A stretch of DNA of 64,000 nucleotides from positions 62,001 through 126,000 of the forward strand of contig NZ_JAFCJT010000009.1 of the NCBI RefSeq assembly GCF_018130785.1, in the 5' to 3' direction. The first letter of the stretch is position 1; every line of letters starts with the position of its first letter. The position numbers and the translations under genes are program-made. The DNA comes from Bradyrhizobium liaoningense (GTDB lineage Bacteria > Pseudomonadota > Alphaproteobacteria > Rhizobiales > Xanthobacteraceae). Shown here one piece after another: positions 1 to 8,105 of this stretch. The notes beneath the pieces were generated by a model. It searched no databases. It had not been told where the DNA came from and worked only from the letters and a program-made list of their open reading frames with translations.

Positions 1-680
1 AGGTGCAGCGCCAGCAGTTCGATACCAAATATGCGGCGCTCTACCACCCGTGGCTGGTCATTCCGGAGCCCTACCCGCTCAACCCCGCGATGCCGGCAGA
101 CTATCCGCTGCCACCCTCCGGACACATGCTCGGGATCTATGCGCGCACCGACATCGAGCGTGGCGTGCACAAGGCGCCCGCCAACGAGGTGGTGCGCGGC
201 GTCACCGGCCTGCAGCGGCTGCTCAACAAGGAGCAGCACGACATTCTCAATCCCTATCCGGTCAACATCAATGTGATCCGCGACTTCCGTGCCAACAACC
301 GGGGCATCCGCGTCTATGGCGGGCGCGTGATCACCAGCGACTCGGATTGGAAATACGTCAACGTCCGGCGCCTGCTGATCTTCATCGAGGCCTCGATCGA
401 CCGCGGCTTGCAATGGGTGGTGTTCGAGCCCAATGCTGAGCCGCTGTGGGCGCGTGTGCGCCGCTCGGTGAGCAACTTCCTGACGCAGGTCTGGCGCAAC
501 GGAGCGCTCGAAGGCACCCGCGTCGAGGAGGCGTTTTTCGTCAAGTGCGACCGCACCACCATGACGCAGACCGACATCGACCAGGGACGACTGATCTGCC
601 TGGTGGGCGTCGCGCCCGTGAAGCCGGCGGAGTTCGTGATCGTGCGCATCGGCTTGTGGACGGCGCACGCCGAGGAGTGA
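1..680 (+). CDS. eCIS/phage tail sheath protein, 3' part (cut by window edge)
   Basis: This is the C-terminal part of a contractile-tail sheath subunit; the 5' end lies outside the window and the first complete codon is at position 3. The visible 225 residues align by eye with the C-terminal third of the complete sheath encoded at 1195-3243: both have HKAPAN, then an INVIR segment, VNVRRLL, QW.VFE, WR/SRGAL.G, an FF(V)(K/R)CD motif and a final VIVRIG/VVLRIG strand. This domain is the conserved sheath core that wraps the tube and contracts on firing. It is followed after 57 nt by a tube gene, the usual sheath/tube order. At least two sheath paralogues are therefore present, as in Afp (afp2-4). 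Confidence 0.9.
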   Translation, partial: VQRQQFDTKYAALYHPWLVIPEPYPLNPAMPADYPLPPSGHMLGIYARTDIERGVHKAPANEVVRGVTGLQRLLNKEQHDILNPYPVNINVIRDFRANNRGIRVYGGRVITSDSDWKYVNVRRLLIFIEASIDRGLQWVVFEPNAEPLWARVRRSVSNFLTQVWRNGALEGTRVEEAFFVKCDRTTMTQTDIDQGRLICLVGVAPVKPAEFVIVRIGLWTAHAEE

Positions 681-737
681 CGCAAACATCGCGTAAGACG
701 GCGCCGTTCCCGCGCGAGCGCAACAGGAGAGACAGCG

Positions 738-1178
738 ATGGCGACCGACAAACGAAACGATCCCTTTCGCGCCTACAATTTCTCCATCGAGATCGATGGC
801 GTGCCGAGCGGCGCATTCTCGGAGGTCGGCGGCCTGACCGCCGAGGGCGACGCGGTCGACTACCGCGAGGGCACCGACCTGCAACGCAACGTCCGCAAGC
901 TGGTCGGGCTGCGCAAGTACACGAACCTCACGCTCAAGCGCGGCTACACGCCCGATAACGTGCTCTGGAAGTGGTACAACAACATCATGAACGGCGACCC
1001 CGATCGCCGCAACGTCACCATCGTGCTGATGAACGAGGCGCGCGAGCCGGTGCTGCGCTGGCATGCCGAGAACGCCTGGATCAACAAGATAGAAGGTCCG
1101 GCCTTCAAGGCAAGCGGCAACGAGGTGGCGATGGAATCGGTGGAACTCGTCCACGAGGGTCTCACGCTCGAGATGTAA
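738..1178 (+). CDS. eCIS inner tube protein (gp19/Afp1-like)
   Basis: A 146-aa tail tube subunit of the T4 gp19/Afp1/Afp5 family, whose hexameric rings stack into the inner tube. The family pattern is clear: an N-terminal DPFRAYNF.IEIDG strand, the FSEVGGL loop, the Y.EG segment, a TNLTLKRG turn, an aromatic W.W.N helix, and a C-terminal ESVELVHEGL strand. Length is typical (about 145-155 aa). The ATG at 738 is preceded by an AGGAGA ribosome site about 6 nt upstream. It sits between two sheath genes and is paralogous to the second tube gene at 3243-3839. Confidence 0.93.
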   Translation: MATDKRNDPFRAYNFSIEIDGVPSGAFSEVGGLTAEGDAVDYREGTDLQRNVRKLVGLRKYTNLTLKRGYTPDNVLWKWYNNIMNGDPDRRNVTIVLMNEAREPVLRWHAENAWINKIEGPAFKASGNEVAMESVELVHEGLTLEM

Positions 1179-1194
1179 GGGGGAGCGCTCCGCG

Positions 1195-3243
1195 ATGGCC
1201 ACCTACGAGACACCAGGAGCCTATATCGAGCGCGCCGACCGCGCGCAGGGCGGTATCAGCCGCCTGCGCACGGATATCGCGGGCTTCGTCGGCATCGCAG
1301 AGCGCGGGCCGGCACGGCGCGCGGTCGCGATCGAGTCTTGGAAGCAGTTCAACGCGGTGTTCGGCGGCTTCTTCCCGCACGGCTATCTCGCCTATGTGGT
1401 GAAGGCCTTCTTCGAAAATGGCGGCCGACGCTGTTGGGTCGTGCGGGTCGAGGGCAAGGCCGCGCTGACGGCGAGCGCGGTCCTCAAGGCTTCAGCGGGC
1501 GCGCCGGTGTGGCGCGCGGAGGCCGAGTCGAGCGGCGCCTGGGGCAATGGACTCAGCCTGCGGCTGATCGAGGTCCGCCGCGTCGCGCGTCGCGCCACCA
1601 GGGTCACGCCGGATTTCGCGGTGGTGGATTCGGTCGCCGGCTTCTCGCGCGCGGGCACGGTGGAGCTCGTCCAGGACAAGGGCGGCGCCATCGTTCGCGA
1701 GCTGCGCATGTTGAGCGCGGTCGATTCGGAGAGCGGCAAGCTGATCTGGAACATCGGCGATGCCGCGCTGCGACTCCAGAGCGACGCACCGCTGGCGTCG
1801 CTGATTGATCCGGTGCTGCCGCTGCGCATCGAGACCGTGTCCTATCAACTCCAGGTCTCGAAAGACGGACGTCCGTGGCGTGTCTATGACGACCTGGCGC
1901 TTTCGCCTGACCATCCGCGCTACGGCCCGAAGATCGTCAACGGCGTCGGCAGCCTGTTCGCGCCGGCGAGCCGCGGCGGCCGGCCGCCGCAGCCGGAGCG
2001 CGAGAGCACGGCGGAGCTGGTCGCCTTCGGCAAGCGCAGCCGGATCGGCGCGCTGCCCGAGCCGGCGCGGCTGGTCGAGCTTCGTGCCGCGCCCGGTGCG
2101 AACGCCGTGCGACTCGCGGACCCGGGTCCGGTGGTGCTTACGGGCGGCGCCGACGGGCTGAGCTCGCTCACCACGCAGGACTTCATCGGCGCCGACGTCG
2201 CGCTCGACGATTCCGACGCCGCGATCCTCGCCAACCGGCGCGGCACCGCCGCACTCGGCGAGATCGACGAGATCTCGCTGGTCGCGGTGCCGGACATCCA
2301 CATCCAGCCGCGGATGGTCGAGATCGTCACGCCGCCACGCTGCGAGCCGAACCCCTGCCTGCCGACCGAGGCCGTGATCCTGCCGCCGCCGCCCGTGGTC
2401 CATGGCGACCTCCCGCCGCGCTTCCCGGACGCCGCGGTGGAGCGCGTCATGCGCGCCCTGGTCGAGCACTGCGAGAAGCGGCACGACCGGGTCGCGCTGA
2501 TCGATCCGCCGTTCGCGGCGTCGACGCGCGACCGCCTCGGCGTCGCGGCGGTGCGCGACTTCCGCCGGCTGTTCGACTCCACCTTCGCGGCGCTCTACTT
2601 CCCCTGGATCGAAGTGCACGAGCAGCTGCCGCATGCGCGCCTGCCGGCGCTGCCGATCCCGCCCTGCGGCCACGTGGCGGGCCAGATCGCGGCCACCGAC
2701 CTGCGCATCGGTCCACACAAGGCGCCCGCCAACACGCCGCTGCTGATGGCGGAACGCGCGACCTTCGCGATCGACGAGGCGACCCATGGCCTGCTCAATT
2801 CGGAAGGCATTAACGTCATCCGCGCGGTGCCGGGGCGCAACCTGCGCATCGCCGGCGCGCGCCTGCTCTCGAGCAATCCGGAATTCCGCTTCCTCAACGT
2901 GCGGCGCCTGCTGCTCATGATCGAGCGCTCGCTCGAGAGTGCGGTCCAGTGGGCAGTGTTCGAAGGCAACGACTGGCTGACCCGCGCCAAGCTCGCGCTC
3001 GCCGCCGACAGTTTCCTGCGCGAGCTGTGGAGCCGCGGCGCACTGATGGGATCGGTGCCCGCGGAAGGCTTCTTCGTGCGCTGTGACGAGACCAACAATC
3101 CGGCCGACGCGCGCAACCGCGGCGAGCTTCTGTTGCAGATCGGAGTAGCGGCCTCGATCCCGTTCGAGTTCGTAGTGCTGCGCATCGGCCGCACCGGCAA
3201 CGGCTTCGAGATCACCGAAAGCATCACGGAGGCGGCGGCGTGA
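1195..3243 (+). CDS. eCIS tail sheath protein (full length)
   Basis: A 682-aa contractile sheath protein. The N-terminus (TPGAYIERAD, then GFVGIAERGP) is the classic start of phage-tail sheath proteins, which interlocks neighbouring subunits. An insertion of roughly residues 80-400 holds the variable outer domain, and it includes a proline-rich stretch near residues 385-405 with two cysteines (CEPNPC). The conserved core follows: the VALIDPP segment near 435, YFPWIEV, GHVAGQIA.TD, HKAPAN near 510 and VNVRRLLLMIE, ending in FEFVVLRIG. It matches the partial sheath at the left window edge. Its stop codon shares one base with the start of the next tube gene, which indicates translational coupling. 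Confidence 0.95.
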   Translation: MATYETPGAYIERADRAQGGISRLRTDIAGFVGIAERGPARRAVAIESWKQFNAVFGGFFPHGYLAYVVKAFFENGGRRCWVVRVEGKAALTASAVLKASAGAPVWRAEAESSGAWGNGLSLRLIEVRRVARRATRVTPDFAVVDSVAGFSRAGTVELVQDKGGAIVRELRMLSAVDSESGKLIWNIGDAALRLQSDAPLASLIDPVLPLRIETVSYQLQVSKDGRPWRVYDDLALSPDHPRYGPKIVNGVGSLFAPASRGGRPPQPERESTAELVAFGKRSRIGALPEPARLVELRAAPGANAVRLADPGPVVLTGGADGLSSLTTQDFIGADVALDDSDAAILANRRGTAALGEIDEISLVAVPDIHIQPRMVEIVTPPRCEPNPCLPTEAVILPPPPVVHGDLPPRFPDAAVERVMRALVEHCEKRHDRVALIDPPFAASTRDRLGVAAVRDFRRLFDSTFAALYFPWIEVHEQLPHARLPALPIPPCGHVAGQIAATDLRIGPHKAPANTPLLMAERATFAIDEATHGLLNSEGINVIRAVPGRNLRIAGARLLSSNPEFRFLNVRRLLLMIERSLESAVQWAVFEGNDWLTRAKLALAADSFLRELWSRGALMGSVPAEGFFVRCDETNNPADARNRGELLLQIGVAASIPFEFVVLRIGRTGNGFEITESITEAAA

Positions 3244-3839
3244 TGGCGGCAATCAATGAGCTGCGCAGCGACCCGATGCTCAACCACAATTTTGTGGTGA
3301 GCCTGCTCGACACCAGCAGTGTGCTGGCGACGGTCGGCTCGGCGCTCGTCTCCGGCCTGCTCGATGTCGCGGTCGGCGGCTTCTCCGAATGCCAGGGGCT
3401 CGAGGCCAGCATGAAGGTCGAGGAGTTCAACGAGGGCGGCAACAACGGCGCGGTGCTGAAATTCCCGGGCCGCGTGTCGTGGACCAACATCACCCTCAAG
3501 CGCGGCGTCGCCGGCAACAGCTCGCTGTGGGACTGGTTCTACGGCTTCGTCGAGGGACGCGGCAAGCGGCGCGACGGCGTCATCGTGCTGCTGAACGAGA
3601 TGATGGTGCCGAACAACATCTGGTACTTCCGCCGCGGGCTGCCGCTCAAATATTCCGGCCCGCAGATGAACGCGACGCAGAACAACGTCGCGATCGAATC
3701 GATGGAGATCTCGCACGAGGGCATCTATCAGCTGCCGTTCGTCGGCCTCGCCAGCAGCCTCTCCTCCGCGCTGACGGGCGGCGGCGCGGGCGGTCTGGTG
3801 ACGGCGGGGGTCTCCGGCACCGCGGGATTGGTGGGCTGA
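3243..3839 (+). CDS. eCIS inner tube protein 2 (Afp5-like, C-terminal extension)
   Basis: A second gp19-family tube protein of 198 aa. I place the start at the ATG at 3243, which overlaps the sheath stop by one base; a GTG one codon upstream (3240) is the alternative. Shared tube features are DPMLNHNFVVSLLD, the VGGFSECQGLE loop, the VEEFNEGG segment, TLKRGV and the final ESMEISHEGIYQ strand. It differs from the first tube by an insertion after the first strand and by about 35 extra C-terminal residues rich in Gly, Ala and Ser. In Afp/PVC the second tube paralogue joins the main tube to the baseplate hub, and the position just before the hub genes suggests the same role. Confidence 0.9.
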   Translation: MAAINELRSDPMLNHNFVVSLLDTSSVLATVGSALVSGLLDVAVGGFSECQGLEASMKVEEFNEGGNNGAVLKFPGRVSWTNITLKRGVAGNSSLWDWFYGFVEGRGKRRDGVIVLLNEMMVPNNIWYFRRGLPLKYSGPQMNATQNNVAIESMEISHEGIYQLPFVGLASSLSSALTGGGAGGLVTAGVSGTAGLVG

Positions 3840-3840
3840 C

Positions 3841-4038
3841 ATGGCCAATATCCACATCCAGAACGCGATCGGCACCGTGAAGGCCATGGACGGCGATGCG
3901 CTACTGTCGCCGCAGACCCTCGAGCAGATCGTGCAGGCTGTGCTCGCCGCCTTCGACGAGCGGCAGCTGCGCGACAAGCGGTCCAAGTCCGACACCACAG
4001 TCACCACCGGCGTCGCCGCCGAGCAGGAGACCGCATGA
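3841..4038 (+). CDS. Small eCIS protein in the Afp6 position (DUF5908-type)
   Basis: A 65-aa protein starting one base after the tube stop. It has an N-terminal short strand (ANIHIQNAIGTVK), an amphipathic helix (LSPQTLEQIVQAVLAAFDERQLR) and a charged tail. Small proteins of this size and layout lie between the second tube gene and the LysM gene in many eCIS clusters (Afp6, DUF5908 in databases); their function is poorly defined. The call rests on size, position and the helix, not on a strong motif. Its 3' end overlaps the next gene by 4 nt (ATGA). Confidence 0.75.
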   Translation: MANIHIQNAIGTVKAMDGDALLSPQTLEQIVQAVLAAFDERQLRDKRSKSDTTVTTGVAAEQETA

Positions 4039-4874
4039 GCACCAAGGTGAAGAAGGCCGTCATCTATGTCGAGTGGCAGGATCGCTCGCGCGAGCCGAAG
4101 AAGATCGACGTGCAGTACAATCCGACGGAGTTCAGCCTCGACAAGCAGGTGACGCTCGGTGAGGTCGCGATCCCGGGACTCGACGCTCCGGTCCAGCAAT
4201 ATGTGCGCGGCAATGCCGAGAAGATGACACTGGACCTGTTCTTCGACACGACCGAGCACGGCATGGGCGCCGGCGCGGTGAGCGTTACGACCGAAACCGA
4301 CAAGATCTATCAGCTCATCAAGATCGAGCCGGAACGGCACGCACCGCCGATCCTCACCTTCGTGTGGAGCGACCAGTTTCCGGGCGCCTCGATCGGCGGC
4401 GCACCCGGCAATGTCGCGGGCGCCGCCGCCAAGGCGATCACCAGCGCCGTGGCGGGCGCAGTCTCGGCCGCGGTCGACGCAGCGGTGTCGGCGACCGGCG
4501 CGATCGGCGCGGCGGCCCTGGCGCTCGCGGGACCCGCGCTCGGCAACCAGCGCCGCAACGGCTTTCGCTGCGTGATGGAGTCCATCAAGCAGAAGTTCAC
4601 GCTGTTCTCGCCGGACGGCGTGCCGCTGCGTGCCACGCTTTCGATCACGCTGCGCGAGTACAAGACGCTCAACGACCAGCTCGAGCAGCTGAATCTGAGC
4701 TCGCCCGACCGCACGCATGCGCATGTGCTGATGCAGACCGACTCCCTCTCGGGCGTGGCGCATCGCTACTACGAACGGCCCGCCGACTGGCGCACCATCG
4801 CCGACCATAACGGCATCGACGATCCGCGCCGCCTGCGCATCGGGCAGATGCTCGAAGTTCCCCGCATCAGTTGA
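4035..4874 (+). CDS. eCIS hub/tube-baseplate connector with LysM domain (Afp7-like)
   Basis: A 279-aa protein of the CIS tube/LysM type (Afp7; analogous to T4 gp53/gp54 region parts). The N-terminal half carries the family hallmark VQYNPTEFSLDK, followed by strands containing LDLFFDT and ILTFVW. Residues about 115-165 are an Ala/Gly-rich insertion of small residues. The C-terminal 50 residues form a LysM module (SLSGVAHRYY, then W..IADHNGIDDPRRL, then GQMLEVP). In eCIS this LysM domain works structurally in the baseplate rather than as a wall-binding enzyme. The start overlaps the preceding gene by 4 nt. Confidence 0.92.
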   Translation: MSTKVKKAVIYVEWQDRSREPKKIDVQYNPTEFSLDKQVTLGEVAIPGLDAPVQQYVRGNAEKMTLDLFFDTTEHGMGAGAVSVTTETDKIYQLIKIEPERHAPPILTFVWSDQFPGASIGGAPGNVAGAAAKAITSAVAGAVSAAVDAAVSATGAIGAAALALAGPALGNQRRNGFRCVMESIKQKFTLFSPDGVPLRATLSITLREYKTLNDQLEQLNLSSPDRTHAHVLMQTDSLSGVAHRYYERPADWRTIADHNGIDDPRRLRIGQMLEVPRIS

Positions 4875-4882
4875 GCAGCGCC

Positions 4883-6109
4883 ATGGCAGTCGTCACACTC
4901 GCAAAGCAGGCCAGGGAGTTCGGGGAGTTCTACATCCCGCGCTTCGAGGTGCATGCCGAGGGCACGGCGGTACCGGAAGCGATCATCCGCGACATCACCC
5001 AGGTTACCTACAAAGACAGCATCAAGGAGATCGACAGCTTCGAGCTCACGGTCGGCAACTGGGACTCCGCCGCACGGCGCTTCAAATATATCGGCTCGGA
5101 GACCGAGAAGACGCTCTCGCCCGCCTCGCCGGAGTCGCTGCGCTACAAGCTGCTCGAGCCATGTGCGCGCGAGTTCGAGCTGCGCATGGGCTACGGCAGC
5201 CGCTTGACGGTGATGACCCGCGGCAGTGTCACCACCATGGAGCCGAACTTTCCCGCGAGCGGCCCTCCCACCCTCGCGGTGCGCGCCCTGAACGTGCTGC
5301 ACCGGCTGCGTGACAAGCAGCGCTCGCAGCATTGGACGAACAAGAAGGACAGCCAGATCGCCCAAAGCATCAAGACGCTGACCGATCCGGCGACGCAGAA
5401 GAAGCTGAAGATCCGCGTCAGCAAAACCGCGATGAGCAAGGAGATCCCGCTCGACTATGTCGCGCAGGACAACCAGTACGATATCGACTTCCTGTTCCTG
5501 CGCGCGCGCAACGCCGGCTATGTCGTGTTCATCGACAGCGAGAAGAAAGCGAACGGCAAGATCGAGGAGTTCCTCTATTTCGGCCCTTCTGACGACAAGC
5601 ATCCCCGCCTGCGCGACGTGACCTACGAGCTCGAGTGGGGCATTTCGCTGATCGACTTCAAGCCGACGCTGTCCACCGCGAAGCAGGTGAAGAGCGTCGA
5701 GGTGCGGGCCTGGAACCGGCAGACCAACAAAGCGATCCGCGAGACGGTCGACCTCAAGCATCCGGACATCAAGACCAACAGCGACCTGCTGGAGCTGCTG
5801 ACGCAGCCGGGCTGCCAGCCGCGCGAGGAGGTGGTCGCGAACGAGCCGCAGGTCACGCCGCAGCAGGCGCGCCGGCGCGCGCTGGCGATCCTCTCCGACC
5901 GCCTGAAGGAGATGGTGACCGCACAGGGCACCACGGTCGGCCTGCCCGATCTCCGCTCTGGCCAGCGAATCCGCATCAAGGGTGTCGGCTCGCGCTTCTC
6001 CGGCACTTACTTCGTCACCGAGACGACCCACACGATCGGAGATTCCGGCTACACGACGCGCTTCACGGCGCGGCGCGAAGAACCCTTGCCGAAAGGGACG
6101 AAGCCATGA
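4883..6109 (+). CDS. eCIS baseplate hub protein, gpD/VgrG N-terminal type
   Basis: A 408-aa protein of the phage late control gene D family, the gp27-like ring connecting tube and spike. It shows the opening strand FYIPRFEV.AEG, a DSFELTVGNWD segment, a FEL.MGYG strand, the short Q.DTDFLFLRARNAGY-like signature (here YDIDFLFLRARNAGYVVF, near residues 205-222) and a C-terminal G.RI.IKGVGSRFSG.Y.V..TTH motif typical of gpD C-termini. The ATG at 4883 is preferred; a TTG at 4871 overlapping the previous stop would add four residues. In Afp8 the hub and spike are one polypeptide; here they are two genes overlapping by 4 nt. Confidence 0.92.
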   Translation: MAVVTLAKQAREFGEFYIPRFEVHAEGTAVPEAIIRDITQVTYKDSIKEIDSFELTVGNWDSAARRFKYIGSETEKTLSPASPESLRYKLLEPCAREFELRMGYGSRLTVMTRGSVTTMEPNFPASGPPTLAVRALNVLHRLRDKQRSQHWTNKKDSQIAQSIKTLTDPATQKKLKIRVSKTAMSKEIPLDYVAQDNQYDIDFLFLRARNAGYVVFIDSEKKANGKIEEFLYFGPSDDKHPRLRDVTYELEWGISLIDFKPTLSTAKQVKSVEVRAWNRQTNKAIRETVDLKHPDIKTNSDLLELLTQPGCQPREEVVANEPQVTPQQARRRALAILSDRLKEMVTAQGTTVGLPDLRSGQRIRIKGVGSRFSGTYFVTETTHTIGDSGYTTRFTARREEPLPKGTKP

Positions 6110-6909
6110 GCCACAGGCAGGGCGTTGTCACCGCCTTCGTCAAAAAGATCGACGCGAAGCAGGGACGCTGCATCGTCGAGTATCGCTCGATCGACGACAA
6201 GCTCGAGAGCTGCTGGGCGCCGATCGCGAGCCCCATGTCAGGCAAGGGGCGCGGCGCGCTCTTCATGCCCGAGAAAGGCGACGAGGTCCTGGTCGGGTTC
6301 CAAGACGGCAAGGTGGATACGCCCTACGTGTTGGGCTTCCTCTGGAACGGCGAGCATGTGTCTCCGGAGAAGGAGGCGCATAACCGCGTCATCGTCACGC
6401 CGGGCGGCCATCAGCTGCGTTTCGAGGACAAGGAGGGCGACCGCCGCGTCATCGTCAAGTCGGCCGGCGGGCACAGCATCACGCTCGAGGACAAGGAGCC
6501 CGCGAAGAAGATCGAGATCAAGTCCACCCAGCACACGGTGACCCTCGACGACACGGCGGGTGCGTCCAACATCTCGATCAATGCGGGCCCGGCGGGGCTC
6601 GTCAGCATCAAGCTCAACACCACGCCGCCGTCGATCACCATCACGACGGGCGCCGGCACAATCGGCGTCGACTCCACCGGCGTGTCGGTCACCTCCCCGG
6701 GCACGCTGACCATCAACACGGCGGGCGTCGTCACCGTGAACTGCACCTCGGCCTCGATCAATGCGGCAGGCGTCACGTCCATCAACACCGGCGTGCTGTC
6801 GGTCAATGCGGGACTCGCAAACTTCACAGGCGCGGTCACGTGCAGCGCGCTTATCGCGAATGCGGTGGCGAGCCCCGTCTACTCGCCCGGCATCGGCAAC
6901 CTGATTTGA
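6106..6909 (+). CDS. eCIS central spike protein (gpV/gp5-like)
   Basis: A 267-aa baseplate assembly protein V/VgrG-type spike. Residues about 1-85 form the OB-fold domain (QGVVTAFVKKID, R.IVEYRSIDD, WAPIASPMSGKGRG, FMPEKGDEVLVGFQDG). After a short linker with the GGHQLRFEDKEG and GGHSITLEDKE repeats, residues about 120-250 are a run of short alternating strands rich in Thr, Val, Gly and Asn, consistent with the triple-stranded beta-helix needle. No PAAR domain is fused at the tip. The ATG at 6106 overlaps the hub gene stop; an in-frame open stretch further upstream is only the shadow of the hub gene. Confidence 0.92.
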   Translation: MSHRQGVVTAFVKKIDAKQGRCIVEYRSIDDKLESCWAPIASPMSGKGRGALFMPEKGDEVLVGFQDGKVDTPYVLGFLWNGEHVSPEKEAHNRVIVTPGGHQLRFEDKEGDRRVIVKSAGGHSITLEDKEPAKKIEIKSTQHTVTLDDTAGASNISINAGPAGLVSIKLNTTPPSITITTGAGTIGVDSTGVSVTSPGTLTINTAGVVTVNCTSASINAAGVTSINTGVLSVNAGLANFTGAVTCSALIANAVASPVYSPGIGNLI

Positions 6910-6917
6910 GGCGCGTC

Positions 6918-7682
6918 ATGACAACCGTCCCCGCCCCCGTCCTGGCCAGCACCACGGCTCCGCTCACGAAGCCGCTGACCCTCCGGCTGACAGACGTGAA
7001 ATTCTCCGACGGCGCCGTTGCGGGCGAAGCCGACGTGACGCTCGCGGGCGTTTTCGTGTTTCGTGGCAGCCCAGCCGAACTCTGGGACGAGATGCAGAAG
7101 ACCTGGCGTGCCGCGCCCGGCGACGACGAGCTCAAGTCGGCGAAGCCGCTGGCGGCGGCCTTCAAGGCGGGCGGCGCGCCCGCCTGGGAGGCGACGCTGG
7201 TCGCGGTCGGGCAGAAGGACGCGGCCGATGCCGACGTCTACAAGCCGGCAGAGGCCGGCACGCCGACCTATTTCGTGCGCGGTCTGGTGAAGACGACGCA
7301 TGCCGGCGTCGAGGAGACGACGCTCGGAGCGCCGTCGCCGACCTTTACCTTCGTGGACGAGAGCGCCAACAAGCGCTTCACCACGCAGTTCGATACGCCA
7401 ACGACCAAGCCCGACGAGGCGCACAAGGTGCGCATGCAGCTCAAGGGCGATGCCATGCAGGCTGCGGGTTACCTGGAGATCCGGGCACAACCCAACTTCG
7501 AGGTCGAGATCGCAAATTGCGACGGCGGCGGCAACGTTCTCGCCAAGTTCCTGCTGGTGGCGAACGGCGACATCCGGCTCACGCCCGCGGCCGGCGCACA
7601 CGTCATCGTCGAGGGCGACATCGAGACCAACAAGATTCTCTACGCGCCGTCGGGCGGCGGCGCGAAGCAATGGTTGTCGTGA
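6918..7682 (+). CDS. Unknown 254-aa eCIS protein between spike and gp25
   Basis: I do not recognise a family. The protein starts at the ATG at 6918, eight nt after the spike stop. It has an N-terminal strand-rich stretch (PLTLRLTDVKFSDG, then ADVTLAGVFVFRG), a helical middle with W..M.KTWRAAPGDDEL, a Thr-rich segment, and a C-terminal series of short strands (GYLEIRAQPNFEVEIA, AKFLLVANGDIRL, AHVIVEGDIETNKIL) that resembles the beta-helix repeats of the upstream spike. Its place in the operon suggests a spike accessory, spike tip or chaperone for the spike; this is inference. It fills the region where other eCIS carry a PAAR-type tip gene, which was not found here. Confidence 0.75.
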   Translation: MTTVPAPVLASTTAPLTKPLTLRLTDVKFSDGAVAGEADVTLAGVFVFRGSPAELWDEMQKTWRAAPGDDELKSAKPLAAAFKAGGAPAWEATLVAVGQKDAADADVYKPAEAGTPTYFVRGLVKTTHAGVEETTLGAPSPTFTFVDESANKRFTTQFDTPTTKPDEAHKVRMQLKGDAMQAAGYLEIRAQPNFEVEIANCDGGGNVLAKFLLVANGDIRLTPAAGAHVIVEGDIETNKILYAPSGGGAKQWLS

Positions 7683-7691
7683 GGACTGCAT

Positions 7692-8105
7692 ATGGCCACC
7701 CCCGCACCCCAGGAACGGCGCTTCCTCGGCATCGGCTGGAAGTTCCCCTTGCAGGTGACGCCGAACGGGAAGATCGCCCAGGCGCGCGCCGAGCAGCGGG
7801 TCGAGGAGTCGATCCTGCTGATCCTGGCGACCGCGCGCGGTGAGCGGCCAATGCTGCCAGACTTCGGCTGCGGCATCCACGATCTCGTGTTCTCGGAGAA
7901 CAATGCCGGCACTATCGCCCTGGTCGTGCACATGGTGCGCGAGGCGCTGGTAAAGTACGAGGCGCGCGTGGACGTGCTCGACGTGCTCGCGGAGAGCACC
8001 GCCGACAGCCCCAATCTGCTGCTGATTCGCGTGAACTACCGCATCCGCGCCACCAATGCGATCGGCAACCTGGTCTATCCGTTCTACATCACGGAGGGAC
8101 ACTAG
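7692..8105 (+). CDS. eCIS baseplate wedge protein, GPW/gp25 family (Afp9-like)
   Basis: A 137-aa gp25-family protein, the baseplate wedge component that nucleates sheath assembly. Diagnostic features are the N-terminal FLGIGWKFPLQV strand, the R.EQRVEESILLILATARGERPMLPDFGCGIHDLVF core (conserved EERP-like turn followed by the DFG.G.H segment, around residues 36-65) and the C-terminal RVNYRIRATN strand. Length matches the family. Directly followed with no gap by the gpJ-like gene, the normal order for wedge genes. Confidence 0.95.
   Translation: MATPAPQERRFLGIGWKFPLQVTPNGKIAQARAEQRVEESILLILATARGERPMLPDFGCGIHDLVFSENNAGTIALVVHMVREALVKYEARVDVLDVLAESTADSPNLLLIRVNYRIRATNAIGNLVYPFYITEGH

Noticed and set aside
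2595..4808. A 737-codon open frame on the minus strand across the tube, LysM and small genes
   Set aside because: It is antisense to well-identified eCIS genes and arises from high GC with few stops; its translation is low-complexity Arg/Ala/Gly without any family pattern. The same applies to long minus frames at 6879-9062 and 11417-13168.
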